From: Mesorhizobium sp. Z1-4
GTDB lineage: Bacteria > Pseudomonadota > Alphaproteobacteria > Rhizobiales > Rhizobiaceae
NCBI RefSeq assembly: GCF_004000235.1
Contig: NZ_RCIO01000001.1
Span: 496,001 to 560,000, forward strand
Length of the DNA stretch: 64,000 bases
Direction: 5' to 3'
A program made the translations under genes and the position numbers. A model generated the notes under the pieces. It did not search any database. It worked only from the letters and a program-made list of their open reading frames with translations, and was not told where the DNA came from. Within the stretch, counting starts at the first letter, position 1, and each line of letters starts with the position of its first letter. Of this stretch, positions 56,191-63,540 are shown piece after piece.

Positions 56191-56679
56191 GCTGTCAGCT
56201 TAGCGAGATGACAGTCATGAGCTAGAAGGCCATATGTGGCTCGATCAGCAATTTTCGTCTTCTAGTATTCGGATGCTGGTCGGCTAGATTTGTCCATACC
56301 AACACCATCAAGATCACCACGCTCGCTGACGACGCCGGACCAGGGCTATTCAAAACAAGCCCTGGGGAGAGCGGAGGAATGTGAGCGTGGTGATCTTGAA
56401 AATGCGGATGTCGAATGCACTGGCTTTTGCATCGGCAGCTATCCAAATATGCCAAGCTGAATTGCAGCATCGGGCATTGCTTTGGACCTAAAATGCGCGG
56501 CGCTAGCTTCATGCCGCCAATGCCACCTGAGACCACGAACGCCTCGCCTATTTGGCCAGTCTAGGATGTTCGCCAAGCCGAAGAACCCTGTGATTGCGAT
56601 GACTATCGCCAAGCCTGTCCTCCTGACTTCAGCGTCGCAGGTCGCATCGATAGGCAGGGGGCTGCCATGCGGTTGACCC
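56191..56679. other. 489-bp stretch at the island edge, no supported gene
   Basis: Frames at 56222-56536 and 56439-56705 (minus) have no ribosome binding site or known motif. The stretch contains the nested inverted repeats described separately. It separates island genes from the AroM/ABC locus and may include an island border, but no copy of the tRNA-Phe end was seen here. Confidence 0.45.
56307..56399. repeat. Nested inverted repeat
   Basis: The outer arms, TCAAGATCACCACGCTC at 56307-56323 and its exact reverse complement at 56383-56399, are 17 bp. An inner perfect 9-bp stem, CCCAGGGCT at 56339-56347 with AGCCCTGGG at 56358-56366, has a 10-base loop. The arrangement suits a recombination site, a terminal repeat of a small element, or a folded RNA. 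Confidence 0.7.
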
Positions 56680-57363
56680 CTAAGCCACCAGTTCTTCAAG
56701 GACACGGCCGGATGCCGACATGGCCGTGATTATCGGGCCTTTGAAGATTGAGCGCACGATCGCCCGTTCGGAGGCGGTGTAAGACATGCAATCCATGACA
56801 ATGATATCGGGTGACTTTTCAGCAAGCGATTTCGCAGCCGCTTCGATGGCCTCCTCAGTTGATCCGGGGGCTGCCGCCTCGACGACGACTTCGACCCCTT
56901 CGCGCTGCCATTTGCGTGTGAGGTGTCCGGTCTGTTCAGCGAGCGGGATCAGCAGGCCCAGACGTCCCTTAGGCAGGGCCGCCGCAGCCAAACCAGACAG
57001 TATGCGTACCGGTTCGATTAACCGCACTTTGCTATCGAAGGCAGGAAACGCGCCGGAACAGCAGAGTAGTGAGACTTGGACACCGCTCGCCTCAAGCGTG
57101 TTAAGGCAACTGCCCACGAGACGGAATATTTCCTGTTTGGAAACATGAATATCTGTTCCGTCAGGTAGCGTAGTGAACAGTGTATCATTATCGTCTTTCG
57201 GGCTCAGGGCGGCAATTTCGGTGCTTGATAGTCCATCAAGGGTACCAATTTGCACGATGCGTATGTTTGACGAACAACCCTGTAGCAGCTCTTCGGTCAA
57301 GCTCGGGCGGGGCGTTTGACCAATTACGATCAGCCCGATAGCCGGATCCTGCATTCTTGTCAC
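56680..57363 (-). CDS. AroM family protein, copy 1
   Basis: 227 residues matching AroM: IGLIVIGQTPRPSLTEELLQ at the N-terminus, LLCCSGAFPAF in the middle and VMDCMSYTASERAIV near the end. C102 and C192 sit in the two positions where this family keeps paired residues. AroM proteins resemble racemase/decarboxylase folds but have no proven reaction. The start overlaps the stop of the ABC ATPase gene by 4 bases, so it is the last gene of the transporter operon. Confidence 0.88.
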   Translation of the reverse strand: MTRMQDPAIGLIVIGQTPRPSLTEELLQGCSSNIRIVQIGTLDGLSSTEIAALSPKDDNDTLFTTLPDGTDIHVSKQEIFRLVGSCLNTLEASGVQVSLLCCSGAFPAFDSKVRLIEPVRILSGLAAAALPKGRLGLLIPLAEQTGHLTRKWQREGVEVVVEAAAPGSTEEAIEAAAKSLAEKSPDIIVMDCMSYTASERAIVRSIFKGPIITAMSASGRVLEELVA

Positions 57364-58418
57364 TCCTTCAAAACAACGAGATCTGACTGCGCCCAGGACA
57401 AAGACACAGAGGTGCCGACGTCCATCACAGGGACTTCGGACCGATTAGAGACCTGTGCAAGGACACGCTGGCCAGCGCGTCCGATCCGGACCCGGTAGAG
57501 AACCGATCCGCCGAGGAAATTCACATTTTCGATTTTGCCTGGAATTCCGTCCCGGGCTGCGTCGGCAGGGCGGACTGTCACCCGCTCGGGGCGCAGCGCC
57601 ACAGTGCAGGCCTGGTCAACTCCCAGAGGAGGCTCGATCGGTGTACCGTCGTCCAGCTCCCATGCGCCACTGACAGCCGATGGTGTGCAAGTCAGGACGT
57701 TGGCGTCACCGATGAAATCGGCCACGAAGCGGCTGTGCGGTGCGTTATAGATTTCGGCGGGTTTTCCTATCTGCTCTACCTTGCCTTCATTCATCACCGC
57801 TAGGCGGTCAGACATCGCCATGGCTTCTTCCTGGTCGTGCGTCACGAAGACCGTCGTTAGGCCTAGTGTTCGCTGGAGCTCTTTGAGTTCGAACTGCATT
57901 TGCTGGCGCAGTTTTTTGTCGAGCGCGCCGAGCGGTTCGTCACACAGTAGTACGGCGGGCTCGATCACAATGGCTCGCGCGAGGGCCACGCGTTGCTGCT
58001 GCCCGCCCGACAATTGGTCTGGGCGGCGCTCGCCGTATCCTCCAAGCGAGACCAGCTCGAGCGCCCAAGCCACCTTGCGGTCAATCTCGGCCTTTTGCAT
58101 GCCGCGCATCCGCAGGCCAAATCCCACGTTTTGCTTAACCGACCGATGCGGAAACAGGGCGTAATTCTGGAATACCATGCCCATGTCGCGTTTGTGAGCC
58201 GGAACTCCGGTGATGTCGCGTTCGCCCAGCAGAATCTGGCCCGAACTCGGCGCATCGAAACCTGCGATCAGCCTCAGTGTCGTGGTCTTGCCGCATCCGG
58301 AGGGGCCGAGAAGAGAGAAGAACTCTCCTGCCTCGATCCGGATGTCGATGTTATCGACGGCGCGGACGGCGCCGTCGAAAACCTTGGTTGCCTTTCTTAG
58401 GCTGATGCTTGCGCTCAT
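57360..58418 (-). CDS. ABC transporter ATP-binding protein, PotA-type
   Basis: 352 residues. Walker A GPSGCGKTTTLRLIAG, signature LSGGQQQRVALARA, Walker B AVLLCDEPLGALD, H-loop VFVTHDQEEA and a C-terminal TOBE domain (LRPERVTVRPADA). This is the spermidine/putrescine-type importer ATPase. It overlaps the substrate-binding protein gene by 4 bases upstream and the AroM gene by 4 bases downstream. Confidence 0.95.
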   Translation of the reverse strand: MSASISLRKATKVFDGAVRAVDNIDIRIEAGEFFSLLGPSGCGKTTTLRLIAGFDAPSSGQILLGERDITGVPAHKRDMGMVFQNYALFPHRSVKQNVGFGLRMRGMQKAEIDRKVAWALELVSLGGYGERRPDQLSGGQQQRVALARAIVIEPAVLLCDEPLGALDKKLRQQMQFELKELQRTLGLTTVFVTHDQEEAMAMSDRLAVMNEGKVEQIGKPAEIYNAPHSRFVADFIGDANVLTCTPSAVSGAWELDDGTPIEPPLGVDQACTVALRPERVTVRPADAARDGIPGKIENVNFLGGSVLYRVRIGRAGQRVLAQVSNRSEVPVMDVGTSVSLSWAQSDLVVLKE

Positions 58419-59467
58419 GCACGGAAAATCCGGGCTACGCGCGCGTCAATGGCATCCTTGTTGGCATTGTACCATTTCCAGTCGACCTGAACGAGCGTCG
58501 CCACTTTTTCAGGTGTCGTCAGCAGACGGTTCTGGAATTGGTCTTCGAGAACAACCTTGCTGTTGGCGGGTGAATACCAAACGGCTTCAGCCATGGTCTT
58601 CTGCACGTCAGGACGCAGCATGAAATCGATGTATGCATATGCCAGCTCCTTCTTCTTTGTGCCCGCGGTCACGCTTAGAACCTGTTCCAGCGCGAGCACA
58701 CCCTCCTTGGGAGAGGCGAATTCAAGGTCGGGATTTGCTTCGAGATTCCGGAACACACCACTGTCATGGATGATTCCGAGCGAGACCTCCCCGCCGAGGA
58801 GCATCTTTTCCATCGAGCCGGTGAAGTCCACGAGTTTGACGGGTTTCAACTTCTCTAGCGCGGCATAGGCCGCTTCGAGATCATCTGGACCTGATCCGTA
58901 TATCGAGGCCGTCATGGTCAGGAAAGCCTGACCAAGGCTGTTGACCGAGATCACATACGCGCCGCGCCTGTCGGCGTATTGCTCAAGCCACAAGTCGGTC
59001 CATGACGCCGGCGGTGCCGAGACTAAATCCTTGCGGTAGCCGAGCCCAATGGCAGAAGTGAACATAACGACGCCTGCGACTTTGTCGCTCTTCGCGTAAT
59101 CATATAGGTCGGCCATATTCGGGACTTGGTCCGCCGGCACCACAGGCTCTATCAGCCCCATCTCCGCAGCGGCCCACTGTTCGTTGTTGTTGGTATGAAG
59201 TACGTCGTAGATCGGGTCGCTGCGCGAACTTGCCTGCAACTTGGGCAGAAATGGGAAGCTCGTATCGCGCTGCAGCTTGCCGCCAGTTTCGGCCTCAAAC
59301 ATCGCAGTCAGATTCTTGTCGAACTCGTCACCCCATTTGCCGCCCCAGCCAGTGACGTTCAGCGTCACAGCCTGGGCATTTGCGATGTATGGAGTGGCTA
59401 ACACCATCGCGCCGGCGGCCACACCGGTCGACAACAGCGTGCGTCTGGTCACTTTCTTTTCCAACAT
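58415..59467 (-). CDS. ABC transporter substrate-binding protein, PotD-type
   Basis: 350 residues with a twin-arginine-like signal (TRRTLLSTGVAAGAMVLATP, cleaved near ANA). The mature protein has PotD-family features (LNVTGWGGKWGDEFDKNLTA and the final MAEAVWYSPANSKVVLEDQF). It gives substrate specificity to the importer. Polyamine binding is likely by family, but the AroM and DUF917 partners suggest another nitrogen compound. Confidence 0.92.
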   Translation of the reverse strand: MLEKKVTRRTLLSTGVAAGAMVLATPYIANAQAVTLNVTGWGGKWGDEFDKNLTAMFEAETGGKLQRDTSFPFLPKLQASSRSDPIYDVLHTNNNEQWAAAEMGLIEPVVPADQVPNMADLYDYAKSDKVAGVVMFTSAIGLGYRKDLVSAPPASWTDLWLEQYADRRGAYVISVNSLGQAFLTMTASIYGSGPDDLEAAYAALEKLKPVKLVDFTGSMEKMLLGGEVSLGIIHDSGVFRNLEANPDLEFASPKEGVLALEQVLSVTAGTKKKELAYAYIDFMLRPDVQKTMAEAVWYSPANSKVVLEDQFQNRLLTTPEKVATLVQVDWKWYNANKDAIDARVARIFRA

Positions 59468-59491
59468 TTTTTTCTCCTGTTGGTTGGTGGG

Positions 59492-60274
59492 CTAAAGTTT
59501 TGCATAAGTCCGCAACCCGACAGTTCGGTCGAGACCGATCACCACCACAATCGCGAGCAGGATTGAAACGATGGATGCGGCCGCGATCGTTCCGTCGAGA
59601 GCGAAGCGGAGGTAGTTGAACAGCGTGATTGGGAGTGTCTCGGTTCCCGGGCCGACGAGGAAGAGTGAAACCGGAAATTGGTCGAACGACACGATGAAGG
59701 CGAATATTCCACCGGCGATAACACCGGGCTTTATCAGCGGCAGGGTTATCTCGAAGAAGACCCTCGGGGGTGATGCACCGAGATTGGTTGCGGCCTCTTC
59801 AAGCCGTGTATCGAAGTTCGCAAGTACCGCCAGAGTGGTGCGCACAACATAGGGCGTTGTGATTATGGTATGCCCCATCACGAGCCCCCAGAGCGGCCGG
59901 CCGACATCAATCAACACATAGGTCTGGAACAGAGCGAGCCCTGTCAGGATCGCGGGCAGCATCAGCGGGGAGAGAACGAAAGCCGTAATGGTGGAAGCGC
60001 CGGGCAGGTTGCCGCGCGCCAGCGCTAGGGCCGCAGTGGCGCCAAAGAACACCGCTAGTACTGTTGTGTAGGCAGCTACTTCAAGGCTCAGGATGAGGGC
60101 CTGAGTGAAATCAGACGAAGCGAAGAATTCCCGAAACCAGATCAGCGATACGCCCTCGGGCGGGAAGTTGATGTAGGGGGCGGGATTGAGCGCGAAGACG
60201 AAGACGATGGCAATCGGAGCCAGCAAAAAGAACATCGTCAGAACGTTGATCGCTTTATAGAGAAACCGTCCCAT
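59492..60274 (-). CDS. ABC transporter permease, PotC-type
   Basis: 260 residues from ATG 60274 (frame open to 60322). Six hydrophobic helices and the EAA-type loop EEAATNLGASPPRVFFEITL. It starts 4 bases after the stop of the other permease gene. Ends AVVIGLDRTVGLRTYAKL. Confidence 0.92.
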   Translation of the reverse strand: MGRFLYKAINVLTMFFLLAPIAIVFVFALNPAPYINFPPEGVSLIWFREFFASSDFTQALILSLEVAAYTTVLAVFFGATAALALARGNLPGASTITAFVLSPLMLPAILTGLALFQTYVLIDVGRPLWGLVMGHTIITTPYVVRTTLAVLANFDTRLEEAATNLGASPPRVFFEITLPLIKPGVIAGGIFAFIVSFDQFPVSLFLVGPGTETLPITLFNYLRFALDGTIAAASIVSILLAIVVVIGLDRTVGLRTYAKL

Positions 60275-60278
60275 CTGC

Positions 60279-61193
60279 TCACCTGCCTCCCGTGACAGAC
60301 ATGATGGTGCGGTTGTAGGCACCCACTAGAAGAAGCGAGATCACCAGAAGAATCATGCCGAGAGCGGCGGCGTAGCTGACGTTGAACGAGGACGACACCT
60401 GCTGATAGATCATCACGGGCAGGGTCGTTACCTGGAAGCCTCCCATTAAGATTGGTGTCACGTAGCTGGAAATCGCGAGAGAAAAGACAAGCAGGGATCC
60501 TGCGATGATTCCCGGCAGCGACAATGGAAGGGTCACCTCTAGAAACGCGCGGAACGGCGTTGCACCCAGGCTCACCGCCGCATGCTCCAGGCCGACATCG
60601 ATGCGTCCGATGACACCCGTCAATGTCAAAACCATGTAGGGTATGAAGATGTGGGTGAGGCCCACGATAATGCCGAACTCGTTGTACATGAGCGGCAGAG
60701 GTAGCTCTATCCAGCCCAACCAGCTGAGCGTCTGGTTGATTACACCGTTGTCCGCCAGAAGCGTCATCCAGGCAAAGGTCCGAACTACGATACCTGTTAG
60801 CATCGGAGTTAGGACGGCCATAAGCAGGATCGCATGCAGCGCTCGGCTGTGGACACGGGCCATCAGATGCGCGATCGGGTACCCGATAGCGAGCGCAGCA
60901 ACCGTGGTCCAAAGGCCGATGCGCAAGGTCGCCCAGAGCACCTCCCAATTGTACCAGTCCCCGGCAAATCGGACGTAGTTACGAACCGTAAAGGACACAT
61001 CCTCATCGACTACTGGGTTACCGGTTAGGAAGCTCATGAGGGCCATGAGACCTATCGGCAGGACAAAAAATAGTGAGAACAGTAAGGCACACGGCACGAT
61101 GAGGAGACCGAGCATGTTGCGTGCGACCCAACCAGCCCCAGACCCACCTACCTGGCGTTCCGTCTCAGAATTGGATGCCAAGGTCGACGTCAT
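60279..61193 (-). CDS. ABC transporter permease, PotB-type
   Basis: 304 residues from ATG 61193 (frame open to 61259, where the extra codons look non-coding). Six hydrophobic helices and the loop EHAAVSLGATPFRAFLEVTL. GGAG lies 11 bases upstream. A short frame upstream overlaps this start as ATGA. Confidence 0.9.
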   Translation of the reverse strand: MTSTLASNSETERQVGGSGAGWVARNMLGLLIVPCALLFSLFFVLPIGLMALMSFLTGNPVVDEDVSFTVRNYVRFAGDWYNWEVLWATLRIGLWTTVAALAIGYPIAHLMARVHSRALHAILLMAVLTPMLTGIVVRTFAWMTLLADNGVINQTLSWLGWIELPLPLMYNEFGIIVGLTHIFIPYMVLTLTGVIGRIDVGLEHAAVSLGATPFRAFLEVTLPLSLPGIIAGSLLVFSLAISSYVTPILMGGFQVTTLPVMIYQQVSSSFNVSYAAALGMILLVISLLLVGAYNRTIMSVTGGR

Positions 61194-61417
61194 GCTGACA
61201 GTCTCCGGTCGAAGACTAGGTTGCCGATGCGACCCGCGCCTCTCTGAACCTCCGCACATGGCTCGGAGTTAGACCCGATGTCGGCGGGTTCCGACCCTAT
61301 GCTTCGGACCAGACCAAAGACGCACCCTTGCCAGGTTGTAACTTGTTGAACCTGGCCCTTTAGTGAGGCGAAAAGCCTGTCAAGAGTAACTTTGTAGGCG
61401 TGGGTCATCGCATTCAT
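61190..61417 (-). CDS. Possible short gene before the ABC permease
   Basis: 75 residues (MNAMTHAYKVTLDRLFASLK at the start). Evidence for reality: GGAG 4 bases before ATG 61417, a stop that overlaps the permease start as ATGA, and one copy of the 19-bp motif 44 bases upstream, as with the other two targets. Against: no homology recognised and codon usage is not clearly coding. It may be a leader for the operon rather than a functional protein. Confidence 0.35.
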   Translation of the reverse strand: MNAMTHAYKVTLDRLFASLKGQVQQVTTWQGCVFGLVRSIGSEPADIGSNSEPCAEVQRGAGRIGNLVFDRRLSA

Positions 61418-61461
61418 GCGCTCCGATTGGCCTTCAGCCTATGCGCTTTGCGACTTCGCAC

Positions 61462-61480
61462 AATACGGGTGAACCCCTAG
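61462..61480 (-). promoter_or_regulatory. Shared 19-bp motif, copy 1
   Basis: Minus strand reads CTAGGGGTTCACCCGTATT. It lies 44 bases before the possible short gene and 268 bases before the PotB-type permease. It matches copy 2 at 17 of 19 bases and copy 3 at 15 of 19. Confidence 0.75.
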
Positions 61481-61677
61481 GTAGCGTTCCCGCGAAGGTG
61501 CTGTAACGGAAGGGTGATCCAAATGACGCAGCCGCCATGTCGACCGCATCCGTTGCGCTACTCCGCTGACTCTCCTCTTTCGCCTAATCGAAGCTTCCTG
61601 AGGTCGACCTGCGACCTACTCCTGCCTTCTTGTCGCCATGGCCTGCTACTGTTCGTTGTATATTTCGCCCGGCGCGA

Positions 61678-62358
61678 CTAGAGGAATTGCCGGACGAAAC
61701 TCGCGACCAATCCCCGCGCGTGCAGCACGTGGTTAGGTAGGGCGGCTCGTAGTTCGTCTCGCATCGCTCGCGAGTAGCCCATGCAGTGCATCACGGTCAC
61801 CTTGCAGTCCGCAATTGAACCGACGCGCGACACAAGCGACGCACTGTCATAGGGCGAAGCGGCTACAAAGCGCGTATTCCCAGCTTGGGAGCTCTGCCCG
61901 AACAGCGACTCGATCTGGTTTTGGTATGGGACCAAAATACCGAGGGGGATGTTTTCCGCTCTAAGGGCGTCAATTGCGCTGTTTACGACCCGCTGGGCTT
62001 CAATGATGGGCGTGTTCGCGGGTGGATTTATGCGCGTTCCGGTGCACAAAAGGACGATCAGGTTGAAACCCAATGTATCGACCCGTGAAAGCAGGTCGGC
62101 TAGGCGGCGTTCAGTGCGATCGACCGAGACTGAAATCTCTTTTCCGTCAAAACACCGGGTGGCGAACTCCGGTTCTCCGGGAGCGGCCTTCATTGCGTCC
62201 AGAGCCACGCCTTCTAGTCCGTCAAGTACGCCGAACTCCGCGATTTCGATACATTCGGGCGAGCGACCTCCGATGATATCTGAGACCATCTCGGGGACGA
62301 TGTCTGGTCTCGGGCTGTAGCCGATCGTAACGAATGCGATGCGAAGGACAGGGGGCAT
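61678..62358 (-). CDS. AroM family protein, copy 2
   Basis: 226 residues: IAFVTIGYSPRPDIVPEMVS, IVLLCTGTRINPP with C105, and VMHCMGYSRAMRDELR with C192. Same fold as copy 1 and with both cysteines kept, so it probably has the same type of activity. It is a separate gene, 74 bases after the AroM-LuxR gene stop, and has its own copy of the 19-bp motif. A 484-base gap separates it from the permease genes. Confidence 0.88.
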   Translation of the reverse strand: MPPVLRIAFVTIGYSPRPDIVPEMVSDIIGGRSPECIEIAEFGVLDGLEGVALDAMKAAPGEPEFATRCFDGKEISVSVDRTERRLADLLSRVDTLGFNLIVLLCTGTRINPPANTPIIEAQRVVNSAIDALRAENIPLGILVPYQNQIESLFGQSSQAGNTRFVAASPYDSASLVSRVGSIADCKVTVMHCMGYSRAMRDELRAALPNHVLHARGLVASFVRQFL

Positions 62359-62411
62359 GTCGACTCCAAACCACGACGTGGCTCCACCCTAGATACCTGA
62401 CCAAACCACGC

Positions 62412-62430
62412 AATACGGGCAAACCCCTAG
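62412..62430 (-). promoter_or_regulatory. Shared 19-bp motif, copy 2
   Basis: Minus strand reads CTAGGGGTTTGCCCGTATT, followed by GCG as in copy 1 (GTG). It ends 53 bases before the AroM copy 2 start and begins 2 bases after the AroM-LuxR stop. Confidence 0.78.
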
Positions 62431-62432
62431 CG

Positions 62433-63353
62433 TCAATCATAGCCTGCCTTGACGATCAACCTGATGAGTGCCCCGGACGAGGGTACCTGCATTTTCCGTA
62501 GGATGTTCGACCGATGGATTTCGACGGTCTTGTGACTGATGTCGAGTTGCCTTGCTATCGCTTTATTCGACAGTCCTTCGCAAACAAGTGACATAACCTG
62601 ACGCTCGCGCGCTGTGAGGTTTTCCAATCGCGAGGGGAGGCCAGCCATCTGGCCAGCGACCGGTGACAGAGCAAGACTGCCCAAGATCAACCGAATTGAG
62701 TTCATCACGATCCGGCGTGGCAGAATGACCGGTTTGCCGGTCAGCTGGGCGATAGTTAACCGGTCTGATTCTCTGTAGCCCACCGAATTCAGCACTATAT
62801 AGGCGCAATCCTTGAGCGAGACCGCCGCCTTGGTTAGCTCTTCAATGTCCTGATGTGCTGCGTAAGCATATCGCGTATCGAACAGCGACAGCGCCGGCAT
62901 CTCCACTTCATCAATCTGGCGTTCGAGGGGAAACACGATCCCAACCGTATCGCCCTCGGCAGCCAAAGAAATTACTGCGGCATCAAGAGCGCGCTGTGCG
63001 TTCACGGTTGGGCAGGTGCTTTCGAATTCGCGAAATATCCCGGTCGACATCAGCACCACTAGCTCGAAATCACTTTTGGCTATAGCTGCGAGCCGATCGT
63101 CGACGAGTTTGCTGATCTTGCGTCGCGACAAGTTGACCCACGATCCGCTCGCGAGCCGCGCGACCACAGTCGCGTGTCCCGTCTCCGTCAGGAACTCCCC
63201 GATCTCGGAGTCGCTCAAACTGTCTAGAAGCCCGATCTCGGATATTGTTGCCTGCACCCCCAACCCGTCTCGGAGATCAGGCAGAAGGTCCTGCCGCGGC
63301 GACTGACCGAGTGTGATGAACAGTATCCGCGGGGGCCGCTCTTCGTTTCGCAA
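62433..63353 (-). CDS. AroM domain fused to LuxR-type DNA-binding domain
   Basis: 306 residues. Residues 8-225 are a full AroM domain (ILFITLGQSPRQDLLPDLRD). From L246 there is a LuxR/GerE helix-turn-helix: LTARERQVMSLVCEGLSNKA, IARQLDISHKTVEIHRSNIL and RKMQV. In the AroM domain the two cysteines found in both neighbours are serine (S103 in LMSTGIF, S190 in LNSVGYR), so I think it binds rather than converts a ligand. It lies between AroM copy 2 and a divergent DUF917 gene, and is the only regulator in the locus. Confidence 0.87.
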   Translation of the reverse strand: MRNEERPPRILFITLGQSPRQDLLPDLRDGLGVQATISEIGLLDSLSDSEIGEFLTETGHATVVARLASGSWVNLSRRKISKLVDDRLAAIAKSDFELVVLMSTGIFREFESTCPTVNAQRALDAAVISLAAEGDTVGIVFPLERQIDEVEMPALSLFDTRYAYAAHQDIEELTKAAVSLKDCAYIVLNSVGYRESDRLTIAQLTGKPVILPRRIVMNSIRLILGSLALSPVAGQMAGLPSRLENLTARERQVMSLVCEGLSNKAIARQLDISHKTVEIHRSNILRKMQVPSSGALIRLIVKAGYD

Positions 63354-63470
63354 TGCAGCTCCTCGGAACTGTCTTCTCCGCTTGGCAACAACCTCGCATT
63401 GTCTGAGCCAGCGCTGCCGTCATTCAAGAGCCTCTCACAACTCCGCGGCACGAACAACATTGTCATACGC

Positions 63471-63489
63471 CTAGGGGCACACCCTTATA
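63471..63489 (+). promoter_or_regulatory. Shared 19-bp motif, copy 3
   Basis: Plus strand reads CTAGGGGCACACCCTTATA, 51 bases before the DUF917 start. It is in the same orientation relative to its downstream gene as copies 1 and 2. It is also 117 bases upstream of the AroM-LuxR gene, so it could serve autoregulation. Confidence 0.75.
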
Positions 63490-63540
63490 CACGCCACATG
63501 GTCGCTGAGGTAGCGTCGCACGTGTTACGCGGAGGCAGAG

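Noticed and set aside
56222-56705. Two minus-strand frames between the small recombinase gene and AroM copy 1
   Set aside because: They overlap each other and the inverted repeats, lack ribosome binding sites, and show no family; a decayed gene cannot be excluded.
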